A stretch of DNA of 64,000 nucleotides, taken from assembly GCF_023008585.1 (NCBI RefSeq), contig NZ_CP095390.1:2914001-2978000 (forward strand), in the 5' to 3' direction. Below, piece after piece: positions 8,287-18,000 of the stretch. Origin of the DNA: Natribaculum breve. Lineage in GTDB: Archaea; Halobacteriota; Halobacteria; Halobacteriales; Natrialbaceae. Below the pieces are notes generated by a model, which saw only the letters and a program-made list of their open reading frames with translations, ran no database searches and had not been told where the DNA came from. A program made the position numbers and the translations under genes. The first letter of the stretch is position 1. The number at the start of each line of letters is the position of its first letter.

Positions 8287-9219
8287 ATGGAACGACGAAA
8301 GTACCTCCTCGCGTTGGGCGTATTGGGAACCGCTGGAATCGCCGGCTGTCTCGACGACAGCAACGAGACGACCAACGGCGACGAGTCGAACGACGAAGAC
8401 GACGGGTCGAACGGCAAAGATCATCGCGCTAACGAGGAGGCCGACGAGTCGACCGAAGAGGACGAAGCCGAACTGCTCGAGGTGGTCGACGCTTACTTCG
8501 AAGCGTCTGTTGCCGGGGATACCGACGCGATGGCCGACGTCGTCCACAGTGAGAGTCCGCTCAATCCCGAGAGGTGGGAGGAAGACGGCTGGAAGTTCGA
8601 GGGTACGGAGTCCGAAGAAGTGCCGGAGTACGAGGCCGAAGTCGTGGCCGAGAACGGCTCGGTCGAGGACGTGCTCGAACTGGAGAACGCGGCGTTCTGG
8701 TTCCAGAACACCGACCTCGAGGAAGAGATCGGCTCGCAGGAGATCGCCCTGGTTGACGTCGAAGGAGAGGTACTGGAGGACGACCTCGAACGGCTGGTGC
8801 TCGTGACGGAAGACGGCGAATGGCAGGTCTTCTTCGGCGGACCGATCGACGACACGCCCGACGATCCCGAGGAGGTCTTCGAGGAGCCGATAGTCGACGA
8901 GGACGACGACGTCGTCGCGGAAATCGACTGGGAATACGATAAAGACAGCGAATTCGCCGAAGACGCGGAGTGGGCGCGGGTCGTCCTCACCGACTCGCCG
9001 GGAATCGAGGCCGACACCGTCCGAATCGAGTCGACGATCGCCGACATGGAACTCGAGTTCTACCGGAAGGAGACCGACGGGATATCGACGACGTGGGCGG
9101 GTGCCGAAGGGGTCCTGGAACTGCACCCCGAGGGGGACCAGATCGTCGTGACGGCGATCCAAGACGGTGTCGAAGAGGTCGTCCACAGAGAACATTACCT
9201 GCCGGAGGAAGACGGCTAG
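8287..9219 (+). CDS. Secreted acidic lipoprotein, function unknown
   Basis: This 310-residue protein begins MERRKYLLALG with a twin Arg, then a hydrophobic stretch and the lipobox TAGIAGC with Cys21. This is a Tat-exported, lipid-anchored protein of the haloarchaeal type. After an Asn/Glu/Asp/Ser-rich linker (residues 25-60), a domain starting ELLEVVDAYFEASVAGDTDAM resembles the NTF2/SnoaL-like fold often found in such lipoproteins. A second region (residues 210-300) looks like a beta-rich domain. It shows no catalytic motif. Confidence 0.75.
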   Translation: MERRKYLLALGVLGTAGIAGCLDDSNETTNGDESNDEDDGSNGKDHRANEEADESTEEDEAELLEVVDAYFEASVAGDTDAMADVVHSESPLNPERWEEDGWKFEGTESEEVPEYEAEVVAENGSVEDVLELENAAFWFQNTDLEEEIGSQEIALVDVEGEVLEDDLERLVLVTEDGEWQVFFGGPIDDTPDDPEEVFEEPIVDEDDDVVAEIDWEYDKDSEFAEDAEWARVVLTDSPGIEADTVRIESTIADMELEFYRKETDGISTTWAGAEGVLELHPEGDQIVVTAIQDGVEEVVHREHYLPEEDG

Positions 9220-9280
9220 GATCGATATTCGACGACCCTGGAAAAAGCTCGGTTCGCGCTCGATCGCTCCCCGGTCGCGA

Positions 9281-9943
9281 TTAGGCGCTGTCGTTGATCC
9301 GCCGGTTCGTCGAGTACGGCGCGTCGCCGGGTTCGCCCCGGACGAAGTGGCCGGCGGGGTTGATCTCGCCGTCGCGCTCCATCGAGAGGAGTTCGACGAA
9401 CCACGCCTCGTGTTCGATCTCCTCTTGCAGGATGCGCGAGGCCATGTCGTACGTGCGCGGGTCCACGTCTCGAGTCATGTCACAGACCTCGCTCCAGGTG
9501 CGGATCGCACACCGTTCGGCCTCGAGCAGCACCTCGAGGATGCCCTCGGCGTCGAGGTTCTCGGTGTCGAACCCGCCCTCGCCGCTCATGGGCGTCGGCA
9601 CCTCGGCGTCGGGACAGGACGCCCGGTCGGCGAACTCGCGGATGTCGTTCGGGAGCGCACCACCGAGTTCGTACACCCGCGGGGCGACGAGTTCGAAGTG
9701 CGCCCGGTCCTCGAGGCGGGCGTCCTCGGTGATCTCCTTGTAGTCTTCGTTGCCCGCGAGGTGCATTCGCAGGTTCGTGTAGTAGTAGTAGGTCGTGAAC
9801 TCGGCACCGATCGCGTCGATCAGCGCCTCGCGGAGTTCTTCCGGCTCGAGCCCCCGCTCCCGGAGGACCTCCATCCCGACGCGCTGACTCGTGTCACCCG
9901 GCGAAACGCTGCCACTGGCGTGTGGTTTGTCACTGTCTGCCAT
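9281..9943 (-). CDS. Ferritin-like (Dps-type) diiron protein
   Basis: This 220-residue protein is predicted to be a four-helix bundle. Helix motifs with diiron ligands include [12 protein letters not shown] and LEDRAHFE (ExxH) in the first pair. [11 protein letters not shown] and EEIEHEAWF (ExxH) form the second pair. It belongs to the ferritin/Dps-like group of haloarchaea, likely storing iron or protecting DNA from peroxide. The ATG at 9943 was chosen because the minus-strand TATA (9970-9977) lies 27 bases upstream. The operator-like inverted repeat at 9971-9998 overlaps that TATA, which suggests repression. Confidence 0.82.
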   Translation of the reverse strand: MADSDKPHASGSVSPGDTSQRVGMEVLRERGLEPEELREALIDAIGAEFTTYYYYTNLRMHLAGNEDYKEITEDARLEDRAHFELVAPRVYELGGALPNDIREFADRASCPDAEVPTPMSGEGGFDTENLDAEGILEVLLEAERCAIRTWSEVCDMTRDVDPRTYDMASRILQEEIEHEAWFVELLSMERDGEINPAGHFVRGEPGDAPYSTNRRINDSA

Positions 9944-9970
9944 TGCACGCGTTCTAACATCACACCCACA

Positions 9971-9998
9971 TATAATTCTTTTAGGTGAGAGAATTATA
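9971..9998. promoter_or_regulatory. Inverted repeat over the divergent ferritin/trm5 promoters
   Basis: TATAATTCT (9971-9979) and AGAATTATA (9990-9998) form a perfect 9-bp inverted repeat with a 10-base spacer. The left arm covers the TATA element of the ferritin-like gene (minus strand). The right arm lies in the upstream region of trm5. The position fits an operator for a dimeric repressor, and an iron-responsive DtxR-type regulator is a reasonable inference from the ferritin-like gene. Confidence 0.6.
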
Positions 9999-10099
9999 TT
10001 TGTGGTCAGAATATTCTTTTTTCTGGTTCGTGAACGCAGCCGACGACGTCGCGGCCGCCGAAGCGTCAGCGTTACGGCGTGCTGGCGGCGAACACCGGT

Positions 10100-11080
10100 A
10101 TGGAAGTCCCGTGTGTCCGGGTCCCGCGCGAGGAGGGCGAGCGCACGCGCCGGGTGCTCGCCGACGCGGACCTGATCGCCGACGAGTTCGAGATCACCGT
10201 CGCGGACGGTACGCTTTACATCCCCGTGACCGATCCCGAGGCGGTCCCGGACGACCTCGAGGTCGTCTCTCGCGAGGCCCCGGAGCGCGAAACGCAGACC
10301 ACGCCCGCCGACCGCCTGGGATTCGAGCCCTCCTACGAGCGACTGGGCGACGTCGTCATCGTCGACGAGGACGACGACGAGCGCGCTCGAGTGATCGCCG
10401 CCGCCATCGTCGAGTCGGACCTGCCCGTCGAGACGGTGCTCAACAAGGCCTCCAAGGTCAAGGGTGAGACGCGGGTTCGCGACTGGGAGGTGCTGGCGGG
10501 CGAAGGAACCGAGACGGTCCACCGCGAGTACGGCTGCGAGTTCGCCCTCGACCTCGCCGAGGTGTACTTCTCGCCCCGACTGGCCACGGAACGCCACCGC
10601 GTGGCCGAACAGGTGAGAGAGGGCGAGCGGGCGTTCGACATGTTCGCCGGCGTCGGCCCGTTCGTGATCCCCTTCGCGAAACGCGGCGCGGAGTGCGTCG
10701 GCGTCGACGTCAACGAGCGTGCGATCGAGTACCTCCGGGAGAACGCCCGCCGCAACGGGGTCGAAGAGCGCGTAACCGCTATCGCAGCCGACGTCCGGGA
10801 GGTCGCCCCCGAGTACGAAAACTGGGGCGACCGGCTCGTGATGAACCTCCCCCACAGCGCCGACGCGTTCCTCGAGTCCGCCGTCACGATCGCAGGCGAC
10901 GAGTGCGTCCTCCACTACTACGACATCCAGCACGAGGACGACCCCTTCGGTCCCGGCGAGCGAGCGATCCGCGCGGCCGCCGAACCCGAGTACGACGTGA
11001 CCGTCGAGACCCGACGAACCGTCCGATCGTACGCGCCACACGAACTGAACGTCTGTCTGGACGTCCGACTCGAGCGGTGA
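10100..11080 (+). CDS. trm5: tRNA (guanine(37)-N1)-methyltransferase, archaeal Trm5 type
   Basis: Trm5 methylates G37 next to the anticodon and prevents frameshifting. The 326-residue protein starts [17 protein letters not shown] at ATG 10100; an in-frame GTG at 10079 is possible but adds no conserved residues. It shows the SAM-binding motif [17 protein letters not shown] near residue 176, [20 protein letters not shown], and the signature [10 protein letters not shown] near residue 250. The C terminus is [12 protein letters not shown]. The gene is divergent from the ferritin-like gene and is followed by tRNA-Thr. Confidence 0.9.
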   Translation: MEVPCVRVPREEGERTRRVLADADLIADEFEITVADGTLYIPVTDPEAVPDDLEVVSREAPERETQTTPADRLGFEPSYERLGDVVIVDEDDDERARVIAAAIVESDLPVETVLNKASKVKGETRVRDWEVLAGEGTETVHREYGCEFALDLAEVYFSPRLATERHRVAEQVREGERAFDMFAGVGPFVIPFAKRGAECVGVDVNERAIEYLRENARRNGVEERVTAIAADVREVAPEYENWGDRLVMNLPHSADAFLESAVTIAGDECVLHYYDIQHEDDPFGPGERAIRAAAEPEYDVTVETRRTVRSYAPHELNVCLDVRLER

Positions 11081-11139
11081 CGGCCTCGAGTGAGTCACTG
11101 GCACGTTTCCATCTCGCACGACCGAAACGATTCGCAATC

Positions 11140-11146
11140 CTTATGC
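11140..11146 (+). promoter_or_regulatory. Probable box A of the tRNA-Thr gene
   Basis: CTTATGC lies about 54-60 bases before the mature tRNA start. The transcript would then have a 5' leader of about 30 bases removed by RNase P. Confidence 0.4.
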
Positions 11147-11199
11147 CTGGTTTCTGCCCTACGTAGAAGTGCACGCCGAGGCACACTCGGGTGACGCGT

Positions 11200-11273
11200 G
11201 CCGGTGTAGCTCAGACTGGCAGAGCGAATCCTTCGTAAGGATTAGGTCGAGGGTTCAAATCCCTCCACCGGCT
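11200..11273 (+). tRNA. tRNA-Thr (anticodon CGT)
   Basis: The acceptor arm pairs GCCGGTG with CACCGGC, and the discriminator base is T. The D arm is GCTC...GAGC. The anticodon arm is AATCC-TTCGTAA-GGATT with anticodon CGT (reads ACG). The T arm is GAGGG-TTCAAAT-CCCTC. There is no intron and no encoded CCA. A T-rich stretch (TTATTTTG) follows directly. The 3' part is duplicated 100 bases downstream. Confidence 0.96.
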
Positions 11274-11369
11274 TATTTTGCTGCGAGCAACCTCGCGAGT
11301 AGCAAATACGCCAGAGGGATTTGAATCAGAGAGGAGCTTCGCTCCGACCGTGGTTCAAATCCCTCCACC
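11252..11369. repeat. Duplicated tRNA-Thr 3' end (attachment-site-like)
   Basis: GGTTCAAATCCCTCCACC at 11252-11269, inside the tRNA, is repeated exactly at 11352-11369, outside any gene. In addition GAGGGATTTGAA at 11314-11325 is the inverted copy of the T-arm. Between them are a hairpin (TTTGCTGCGAG opposite CTCGCGAGTAGCAAA) and GGAGC-TTC-GCTCC. Direct repeats of a tRNA 3' end are the usual scar of tRNA-targeted integration, but no integrase or cargo remains here. Confidence 0.65.
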
Positions 11370-11476
11370 CACACCGTTTCTGGCGAACCGGTTCTCGAGC
11401 GCGCCAGCGATCCGAACACCGAATCGAGAAGAACCCGTGGAGACGTCCGACAGTACGTACTCGAGTGCGCCAGTGA

Positions 11477-11806
11477 TCACTCGGCGGGGCAGACCAGCAC
11501 GGAACCGGAACTCTCGACGACGACCCGATGGTTGCAGTAGGTGAACGAGACGCAGCCGTCGATCTGCTGGCTCTCGCGTCCCGGTTTGAAAAGCGAGTTG
11601 AGCGCGTCCGGGTCGATCACGTCGTACAGCGGCGGCAGCGGCTCTGCGTCTTCGTCGGTCGCGAAGACGCTCCGACCCGAAGCCGCTGCGACGGCTTCGA
11701 CGACCGCTTCGCTCAGCGGCTCGCCCGGTTCGAGGTGGTAGTGGACGGTTTCGCTTCCGTTCTCGTTTTCGAGCTTCTCTCGTACCTGGTTGCACTCTAC
11801 GGACAT
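11477..11806 (-). CDS. HalOD1 output domain protein
   Basis: This 109-residue protein starts MSVECNQVREKLENENGSETVHYHLE. The core ...GEPLSEAVVEAVAAASG...PLPPLYDVIDPDALNSLF and the C-terminal FTYCNHRVVVESSGSVLV match the small HalOD1 domain. That domain is found alone or fused to receiver domains in haloarchaeal signal transduction. Its molecular activity is unknown to me. The ATG at 11806 was chosen because upstream in-frame residues are not like the family. It is next to, and on the same strand as, the Bat-type regulator at 11871. Confidence 0.75.
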   Translation of the reverse strand: MSVECNQVREKLENENGSETVHYHLEPGEPLSEAVVEAVAAASGRSVFATDEDAEPLPPLYDVIDPDALNSLFKPGRESQQIDGCVSFTYCNHRVVVESSGSVLVCPAE

Positions 11807-11870
11807 GATTTGACTATGTTCCAGATACCGCCGCGACGGGCAAGAGGCTAGAGTTGGCAATCCAACTCCT

Positions 11871-12530
11871 TTAAGTGGCGGTGTCGGTGGTGAGGGTGTG
11901 ACGGAGCAGGTTCGCCTGTCCGCGTCGGAGGATCGCAGAGAGCGCCTGATCCGACACGTCCAGATCATCGGCGAGTTCTTCGAGCGTCGTCTGCCGGGGA
12001 ACGTCGAAGTAGCCTTCCTCGAGGGCGTGGAGGAGGACTTCGCGCTGGCGGGCGGTGACGCCGAACTCGTCGGCCTCGGAGAACTCGCCCTGGAAGAGGC
12101 TGACGAGCCGAAAGGAGAGGTTCCGTTCTCGACACACGTCCCGGTAGGCGAACAGCGCTTCTCGAGACGGAATCTGTGCGCGATACCGCAGGGTTTCGCC
12201 CGAGCCCCAGATCTTGAGAAAGGTGATGTCGAGTTCGACTGCGTTCGCGTAGGTCATCCCGACGCGCCCCGCCTCCGTGAGCGAGATGCGGTAGAGTCGT
12301 CGCCCGCCGAGGTCCGCGAGGCGTTCGTACGCCTCGATGGTCGGGTCGGACGGCAGCAGGCGCTCGAACTGCTCTAAGTCGTCGGCGTCGCCGCTGGCCC
12401 AGAACACCAGTTTCGGGAGGTCGTCCAGCGAGAGCTGTTCGTCCTCGACCTGGACGGCGACGTCGGGGACGGCGCGTCTGGTGTCCAGGAGGATCGGGTT
12501 GGTCAGTTCGAACTCCGCGATGAGACTCAT
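11871..12530 (-). CDS. Bat-type helix-turn-helix transcriptional regulator
   Basis: This 219-residue protein has an N-terminal sensor-like half (MSLIAEFELTNPILLDTRRA...). Its C-terminal HTH, near residues 155-215, starts FGVTARQREVLLHALEEG and continues TTLEELADDLDVSDQALSAI. This is the layout of haloarchaeal HTH_10 regulators related to bacterio-opsin activator Bat. The ligand and targets are unknown. It lies upstream of the HalOD1 gene on the same strand (64-base gap) and downstream of the biotin uptake operon. Confidence 0.82.
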   Translation of the reverse strand: MSLIAEFELTNPILLDTRRAVPDVAVQVEDEQLSLDDLPKLVFWASGDADDLEQFERLLPSDPTIEAYERLADLGGRRLYRISLTEAGRVGMTYANAVELDITFLKIWGSGETLRYRAQIPSREALFAYRDVCRERNLSFRLVSLFQGEFSEADEFGVTARQREVLLHALEEGYFDVPRQTTLEELADDLDVSDQALSAILRRGQANLLRHTLTTDTAT

Positions 12531-12579
12531 CGAGTCATCGAGGTGACTTCTCTTCGACGGGCTAAAAAACCTCCCCGGC

Positions 12580-13284
12580 TCACAGCAACGGCGACACCGC
12601 CAGCCCGGCAGCGAGTGCGAGCACCGGCGCGTCGAGCCGCGAGAACGCCAGCGCGGGGAGCGTCGGGTTCCACGAGAAACACCGCGCCTGCAGGGCCAGC
12701 GAGAGCCGATCCGCTCGAGCGAACGCTCGCGAGAGGCCGAGGACTCCCAGCCGACTGGCTCGCTCGACCGGGCCGCGTTCGTCGCCGAGTCGAGCGGCGA
12801 CCGCCTCGCGGATCGTCCGCACGTCTGCGAGCAACACCGGCAGGAACCGGAAGACGAGCGCGACGCCGGTGCCGAGTAGCTGGCCCGCTTTTCCGGGGAC
12901 CGTCCGCTGGATGGCAGCCCGCGAGTCGCGAACCGGCGTCGAGCGGACGTACGCCGCGCTGACGAGCAGGATCAACAGCACGCGGTAGCTCGCCAGCGCG
13001 GGGGTGACGGCCGCCGCGGGGTCGATCCACGGCGAGCCGAGCGTGACCGCAGAGACGACCGGCGCGATCGCGAGGACGACGAGCGCGAACCGGTAGGCGT
13101 ACAGCGCGCGTGCGAGGGAGACGCGAGCGGCCAGCAACGCGACCGCGGCGACGGCGGACAGTGCGAGCAGCGCCCGTGGCGAGATGCGCGCCAGCGCGGC
13201 CACGGCGAACCCCATCTGGACGGCCAGCTTGGACCGGGGATCGAGCCGGTGGGCGACCGTCTCGTCGGGTTCGTAGGTCAGCAT
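12580..13284 (-). CDS. ECF transporter transmembrane subunit EcfT (BioN-like)
   Basis: This 234-residue integral membrane protein couples the ATPase to the substrate-binding subunit. It has hydrophobic segments near residues 22-55, 60-80, 90-115 and 205-225. The cytoplasmic region RDSRAAIQRTV...ADVRTIREAVAARLG and SLALQARCF hold the Ala-Arg-containing coupling helices typical of EcfT. The ATG at 13284 overlaps the end of the ATPase gene by 7 bases, so the two are cotranslated. With bioY and ecfA it makes a dedicated biotin importer. Confidence 0.87.
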   Translation of the reverse strand: MLTYEPDETVAHRLDPRSKLAVQMGFAVAALARISPRALLALSAVAAVALLAARVSLARALYAYRFALVVLAIAPVVSAVTLGSPWIDPAAAVTPALASYRVLLILLVSAAYVRSTPVRDSRAAIQRTVPGKAGQLLGTGVALVFRFLPVLLADVRTIREAVAARLGDERGPVERASRLGVLGLSRAFARADRLSLALQARCFSWNPTLPALAFSRLDAPVLALAAGLAVSPLL

Positions 13285-13994
13285 CGGGAGCGAGAGCGGG
13301 GAACGCGGACACTGATCGACTCGAGCGCCTCGAGTGCGCGCTCAGATGGTTCGTCGACGACGAGTCGGCCGTCGGCCATGGCGATCACGCGATCCGCGAG
13401 CGCGAGGACGTCGCGCAGGTCGTGGGTCGCGACGACGACGCCGGTGCCGTCGGCCGCGAGGTCCTCGAGTCGCTCGAGGACGGACTGTCTGGCGGGTTCG
13501 TCGAGGCCGGTGAACGGTTCGTCGAGGACGAGGTGGGTGGGTTCCATCGCGAGCGCGCCCGCGATGGCCACGCGGGCCTGTTCGCCACCCGAGAGGGCGT
13601 CGATGCGCTCGGTTTCCCGTCCCGACAGGTTCACGGCGTCGAGTGCGGAGGCCACCCGGCGGTCGATCTCCGCGCGCTCGAGACCGAGGTTCTCGGGGCC
13701 GAAGGCGACGTCGGCACCGATGGTCGCCGCGACGAACTGATCTCGGGGGTGCTGGAACACCATGCCGACGCTCGTCCGGGCGGCGACGGGATCTGCCTCG
13801 GCGGAGACGCCGTCGACGAGCACCTCGCCCTCGTCGGGCGTCAGCAGGGCGTTGCAGTGTCGCAGGAGCGTGCTCTTGCCACTCCCGTTGGCACCCGCGA
13901 GGACGACGAACTCGCCGTCGGCGATCGACAGCGAGACGTCCTCGAGGACGGGGACGTCGTCGAAGGCGAAGGAGACAGATCGGAACTCGATCAT
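13278..13994 (-). CDS. ECF transporter ATPase (BioM-like)
   Basis: This ABC ATPase of 238 residues powers the ECF importer. It contains Walker A GANGSGKST near residue 37, Q-loop VFQHPRDQF, signature LSGGEQARVAIAGAL, Walker B HLVLDEPFTGLD and H-loop THDLRD. The ATG at 13994 (MIEFRSVSFAFDD) is preferred over the upstream GTG codons at 14000-14003. It lies 37 bases downstream of bioY and overlaps ecfT. Only one ATPase is present, so a homodimer is likely. Confidence 0.9.
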   Translation of the reverse strand: MIEFRSVSFAFDDVPVLEDVSLSIADGEFVVLAGANGSGKSTLLRHCNALLTPDEGEVLVDGVSAEADPVAARTSVGMVFQHPRDQFVAATIGADVAFGPENLGLERAEIDRRVASALDAVNLSGRETERIDALSGGEQARVAIAGALAMEPTHLVLDEPFTGLDEPARQSVLERLEDLAADGTGVVVATHDLRDVLALADRVIAMADGRLVVDEPSERALEALESISVRVPRSRSRC

Positions 13995-14031
13995 CGTCAC
14001 CACCGACGTTCGCTTCGTCGATCCAGTGCGA

Positions 14032-14616
14032 TCATACCGGATCGATCACGCCGCGTTTGGCGATGGCGATCGTGGTGACGATTTTGAGGATATCGCCGGG
14101 GATGAAGGGGACGATGGCGACACCGATCGCCGCCGCGAGTTCGACTTGTTGTACGTGCGCAAACCAGACGACGCCGAGTGCGTAGATGAGCACGAGCGCG
14201 GCGACGAGGCTCCCGACGAGCACCGGCAGGGACGTCTCGGCGGGGTCCCGGAGGCGGTCGAGACTGCGGTGGACGAGCAGCCCGACCAGCACCGCGCCGA
14301 GCAGGTACCCCAGGAGGTAGCCGCCGGTGTATCCGACCAGCACGCCGACACCGGCTTTGCCCTCTGCGAACACCGGTGCGCCGACCGCGCCGGCAGCGAG
14401 GAACAGTCCGATCGACGCACCGCCCCAGAGTGGCCCGAGATACAGCCCGGCGAGGTAGACGACGAGCACCTGCAGCGTCACCGGGACGGGCGAGAACGGG
14501 AGTGGAATCGACACGTACGAGGCTGCACCCATCAACGCCGCCAGCAGCGCCGCGCGGGCGAACAACCCCACGGTGTCGGCGTCGACGAGTTCGACCGAAT
14601 TACGTTCCGTTGCCAT
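14032..14616 (-). CDS. bioY: Biotin transporter substrate-binding subunit BioY
   Basis: BioY is the S-component that binds biotin in the membrane. The 194-residue protein has six hydrophobic segments and the family motif SIPLPFSPVPVTLQVLVVYLAG near residues 40-61. AGAVGAPVFAEG...VGYTGGYLLGY and IPFIPGDILK follow. It is the first gene of the bioY-ecfA-ecfT operon. The ATG at 14616 has a BirA-like operator covering the expected TATA position (14631-14660), which predicts repression when biotin is plentiful. Confidence 0.93.
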   Translation of the reverse strand: MATERNSVELVDADTVGLFARAALLAALMGAASYVSIPLPFSPVPVTLQVLVVYLAGLYLGPLWGGASIGLFLAAGAVGAPVFAEGKAGVGVLVGYTGGYLLGYLLGAVLVGLLVHRSLDRLRDPAETSLPVLVGSLVAALVLIYALGVVWFAHVQQVELAAAIGVAIVPFIPGDILKIVTTIAIAKRGVIDPV

Positions 14617-14630
14617 ACCCCGGTGTGTAT

Positions 14631-14660
14631 CGTAAACCGAAATTAGTACTTCGGTTTACG
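14631..14660 (-). promoter_or_regulatory. BirA-like biotin operator over the bioY promoter
   Basis: GTAAACC (14632-14638) and GGTTTAC (14653-14659) are separated by 14 bases. This matches the known biotin repressor site pattern (half-sites GTAAACC and GGTTTAC about 14-16 bases apart). Read on the minus strand, the spacer holds CTAATTT, about 26-33 bases before the bioY ATG, so it is likely the TATA box. A bound repressor would block TBP. The birA gene itself is not in this window. Confidence 0.72.
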
Positions 14661-15047
14661 GGGGAGGTTGGGCATCCGACGTCGCGCCGGAGCGAGCGGT
14701 CCCGTCACCACACTACCGGTACGCCACCCGTTCGGCCGTCACTTTCCGCCCCGTCTGCAGTGCGACACGACTCCAACGGACCGCTTCATGTCACCCGTCT
14801 ATCCGGCGTGCGACGCGGAGGACGTGACGACACCGGCGCTCGAGGGCGCACGTCGTCGCACCGCAGTCGGCGGGTCCGTGAGTTCGAAACGTACCGTTCG
14901 CCGCGCCGTTCGGTCTGCAACCGACAATTGTGTCCACGTTCTAACTGAAACGACCGGGGCGCTTATGCGTGGAATCGTCCCGCCAAGGCGGTATATGGCA
15001 ACCGTTAGCACAGCATATTCGGATCGACGGAACGGACGGGAGGAAGT
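14661..15047. other. Gene-free stretch before the Gln-rich repeat protein
   Basis: I see no credible gene here. A plus-strand open frame of about 127 codons (14668-15051) has no family-like sequence and is probably chance. Near its end are TATATG at 14992-14997 and the ribosome binding site GGGAGGA at 15038-15044. These serve the gene at 15048, which is therefore likely to have a leader of about 30 bases, unlike most genes here. Confidence 0.5.
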
Positions 15048-18000
15048 ATGAATCGCATCGCACTCGTGGTGACGGTCGTCGTCGCGACGAGCATGGTCTC
15101 GAGTGCCGTCGCCGCTCCCGTGCTCGCAGCGGGTGTCGAGGAGTCCGGACTCGAGCGCCGTGGCGGCGACGCGATACTCGAGGCGGAAAGCGGGTCGGCA
15201 CCGATGGCGGCCGGAAGCGGACAGGCGACGGTCCGGTCGACGGCCGGGGCGGGCGCACAACGACAGCAGCCACAGCACGCACAGCTACAGCAAGAACGGG
15301 AAGACGCCGTCGAGGAAGGCGTCGACGAGGGGATCGAGATCGTCCAGTCACAGGGCGTCGAGGTGTCCCAGGAGCAGCGAGCGGCGGCGATCGACGGGGC
15401 ACTCGAGTCCGTCTCCCAGCACCAGGAGGCCGACGTCGAGCAGATCCAGCGGGCGACGACTGGTGCGGTCCACGGCGCGCTGGTCCAGGACCAGCAGGTC
15501 GACGTCGAGCAGGTGCAGGTAGTCGTCGGCGGTGCAACCGACGGCGCACTCGCCCAGAACCAGACGGCCAACGCGACCCAGATGCAGAGTGCGACCTGGG
15601 GTGCCACTCACGGCGCGATCGCACAGAAACAGCGGGCGACGGTCGACCAGCTACAGGTCGCGACGCGAGGCGCTGCGGCAGGAGCCGCACGCGAGGCCGG
15701 CGAGAACGACGTCGGGAAGGCCGGCACGATCCGGGAGGCCGCACAGGGTGCGGCCTACGGCGTCGTCGAGCAGTACCAGAACGTCACGGTCGAACAGCGC
15801 CAGCAGGTCACGCTCGAGCACGTCCAGTCGGCCGCGGCGGGCGCGTCGGCGGGCGCGCTCGTGGGGGCCGTCCAGGAACAGCGCGTCGACGTCGAGCAAG
15901 TCCAGCGGGTGACGATCAAGCAGGTCCAGCAGGCTGCGATGGGTGCCGCCCGCGGCGCGCTCGTCCAGCGCCAGGAGGTGAGCGTCGAGCAGACGCAGGC
16001 GGCCGCACGCGGTGCCGGCAAGGGCTCGCTCGAGCAGATCCAGCGCGTCGAAATCGAACAGGTACAGCGAATTTCGATCACGCAGATCCAGGAAGCGTCG
16101 TTCGGGGCGGCGAAGGGGTCGATCTCCCAGAGCCAGGAGGCGACGGTCGAGCAGATCCAGGCGGCAGCCGAGGGGAGCGCCGGTGGCGTCCTCGTCCAGC
16201 GCCAGGAGGTGTCGATCACGCAGGTCCAGTCCGCCGCGACGGGTGCCGCAGCAGGAGCGGTCTCGTCGGCGGTCCAGAACCAGGTGGTCGACGTCGAGCA
16301 GATCCAGTCTGCGGCCCGCGGCGCTGGCCAGGGTGCCGTCACCCAGGTCCAGATCGTCAGCGTCGTCCAGGTGCAGGTCCTCGCCGAGGGTGCGTCGGCG
16401 GGCGCGCTCTCGCAGGCCCAGGAGGCGACGGCCGAACAGATTCAGGCGGCGGCGAGCGGGACCTGTCTCGCCGTCGGCGAACAGATCCAGACCCAGGAGG
16501 TGAGCGTGACGCAACTACAGGAGATCGCCGAGACGACCGCCACGGACACCGCCACTACCGCCGCCGAGCAGGACATCGAAGACGCGGACGAACTCGTCTC
16601 GGTCGCCGCCGAAGACGTCGAGGAGCGTCTCGAGGAAGACGACGAGGAAGAACCTGCAGACGAAGCAGACGACGAAGCAGACGACGAAGGAGACGAGGAG
16701 ACACCACCAGAACCCGAAGCGACGCTCTCCGTCGCCGACCAGACGGGCGACGGGACGACGCTCACGGTCGACGAGGCGAGCGCCTCCGTCGACTACTACC
16801 TCGCCGTGAGCTACGACGACGAGACAGCAACGAGCGACGACTTCGACGCGGACGAGACCGCCGAGAACGCCACGCTCGAGCTAGAGCCACCGCTCGAGGA
16901 GAACGCGACCGTCGACGTCGAGGTTCGCGCCGCCGATGACGACGCGGTGCTCGCAAGCGAGACGATCGAGTACGCGGTCGAACTCGAGGAGCCGACGCCC
17001 GAAGCGACGCTCTCCGTCGCCGACCAGACGGGTAACGGAACGACGCTCACCGTCGACGAGGCGAGTGCCTCCGTCGACTACTACCTCGCCACGAGCTACG
17101 ACGACGTGACCGTCGAGACCGACTCGATCGAGGCGGACGAGCCCCTCGAGAACGCCTCGATCGAGCTAGAGCCACCGCTCGAGGAGAACGCGACCGTCGA
17201 CGTCGAAGTTCGCGCCGCCGAGGACGACGCGGTGCTGGCGAACGAGACGATCGAGTACGCGGTCGAACTCGAGGAGCCGACGCCGGTGGCGAACGTCACG
17301 TTCACGGACCAGACGTCGAACGGGACGAACGTCACCGTCGACTCGGTCGAGGCTCCCGACGGCGGCTTCGTCGCGGTCTACGACGCGGACGCACTCGAGG
17401 TTGGAGACGTCGACGATCTGACCGTCGACGACCTCGAGCCCGAGAGCGTGATCGGCGTCTCCGACGCCCTCGAGGCCGGCGAGACAGAGAACGTGACCGT
17501 CGACCTCTTCGACGTGCCCGGCCTCGAGTTCGACGAGGAGTCGCTCGACGAGGGCGAGCACACGCTGCTGGCGGTCGCCCACCGCGACACCGACGAGGAC
17601 GAGTCGTTCGGCTACGCCGAAACCGACGGCGACGCGGACGGGCCGTACCTCGAGGACGACGAGACGCCGGTCGCTGACGACGCGGTGGTCACCGTCGAAC
17701 CGGCCGAAGCCGAAACGCCGGACGAACCGGTCGAAGCCGACGGCGACGAGGCAGAGCCGGCCGAACCAGAGGTCGAGTTCCTGAACTGTACGGCCGTCGA
17801 GATCAGCGGCGAGGTCGACGCAATCGAGTACACCCAGCAGTTCTACGCGACCGACGGCCTCGACGAGGAGACCGCGACGCCACAGGTTCCGTGGGAGCAG
17901 TTCGCCGACGGCAACGGAACGACGATCCTGCGGATCGGTCCCGAGGAGCGGACGTTCGAAGACGACGACACGAGAGTCGTCCAGATCGAAGACCGGGGCG

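Noticed and set aside
9944..11137. N-terminal extension of the ferritin-like frame (to give 618 codons)
   Set aside because: The extension is antisense to trm5 and runs through the divergent promoter. The ferritin-like domain starts after the TATA-supported ATG at 9943.
14668..15051. Plus-strand open frame of 127 codons before the surface protein
   Set aside because: Its composition is unlike haloarchaeal proteins, with many Arg and Ser and few acidic residues. It also overlaps the promoter and ribosome binding site of the next gene.
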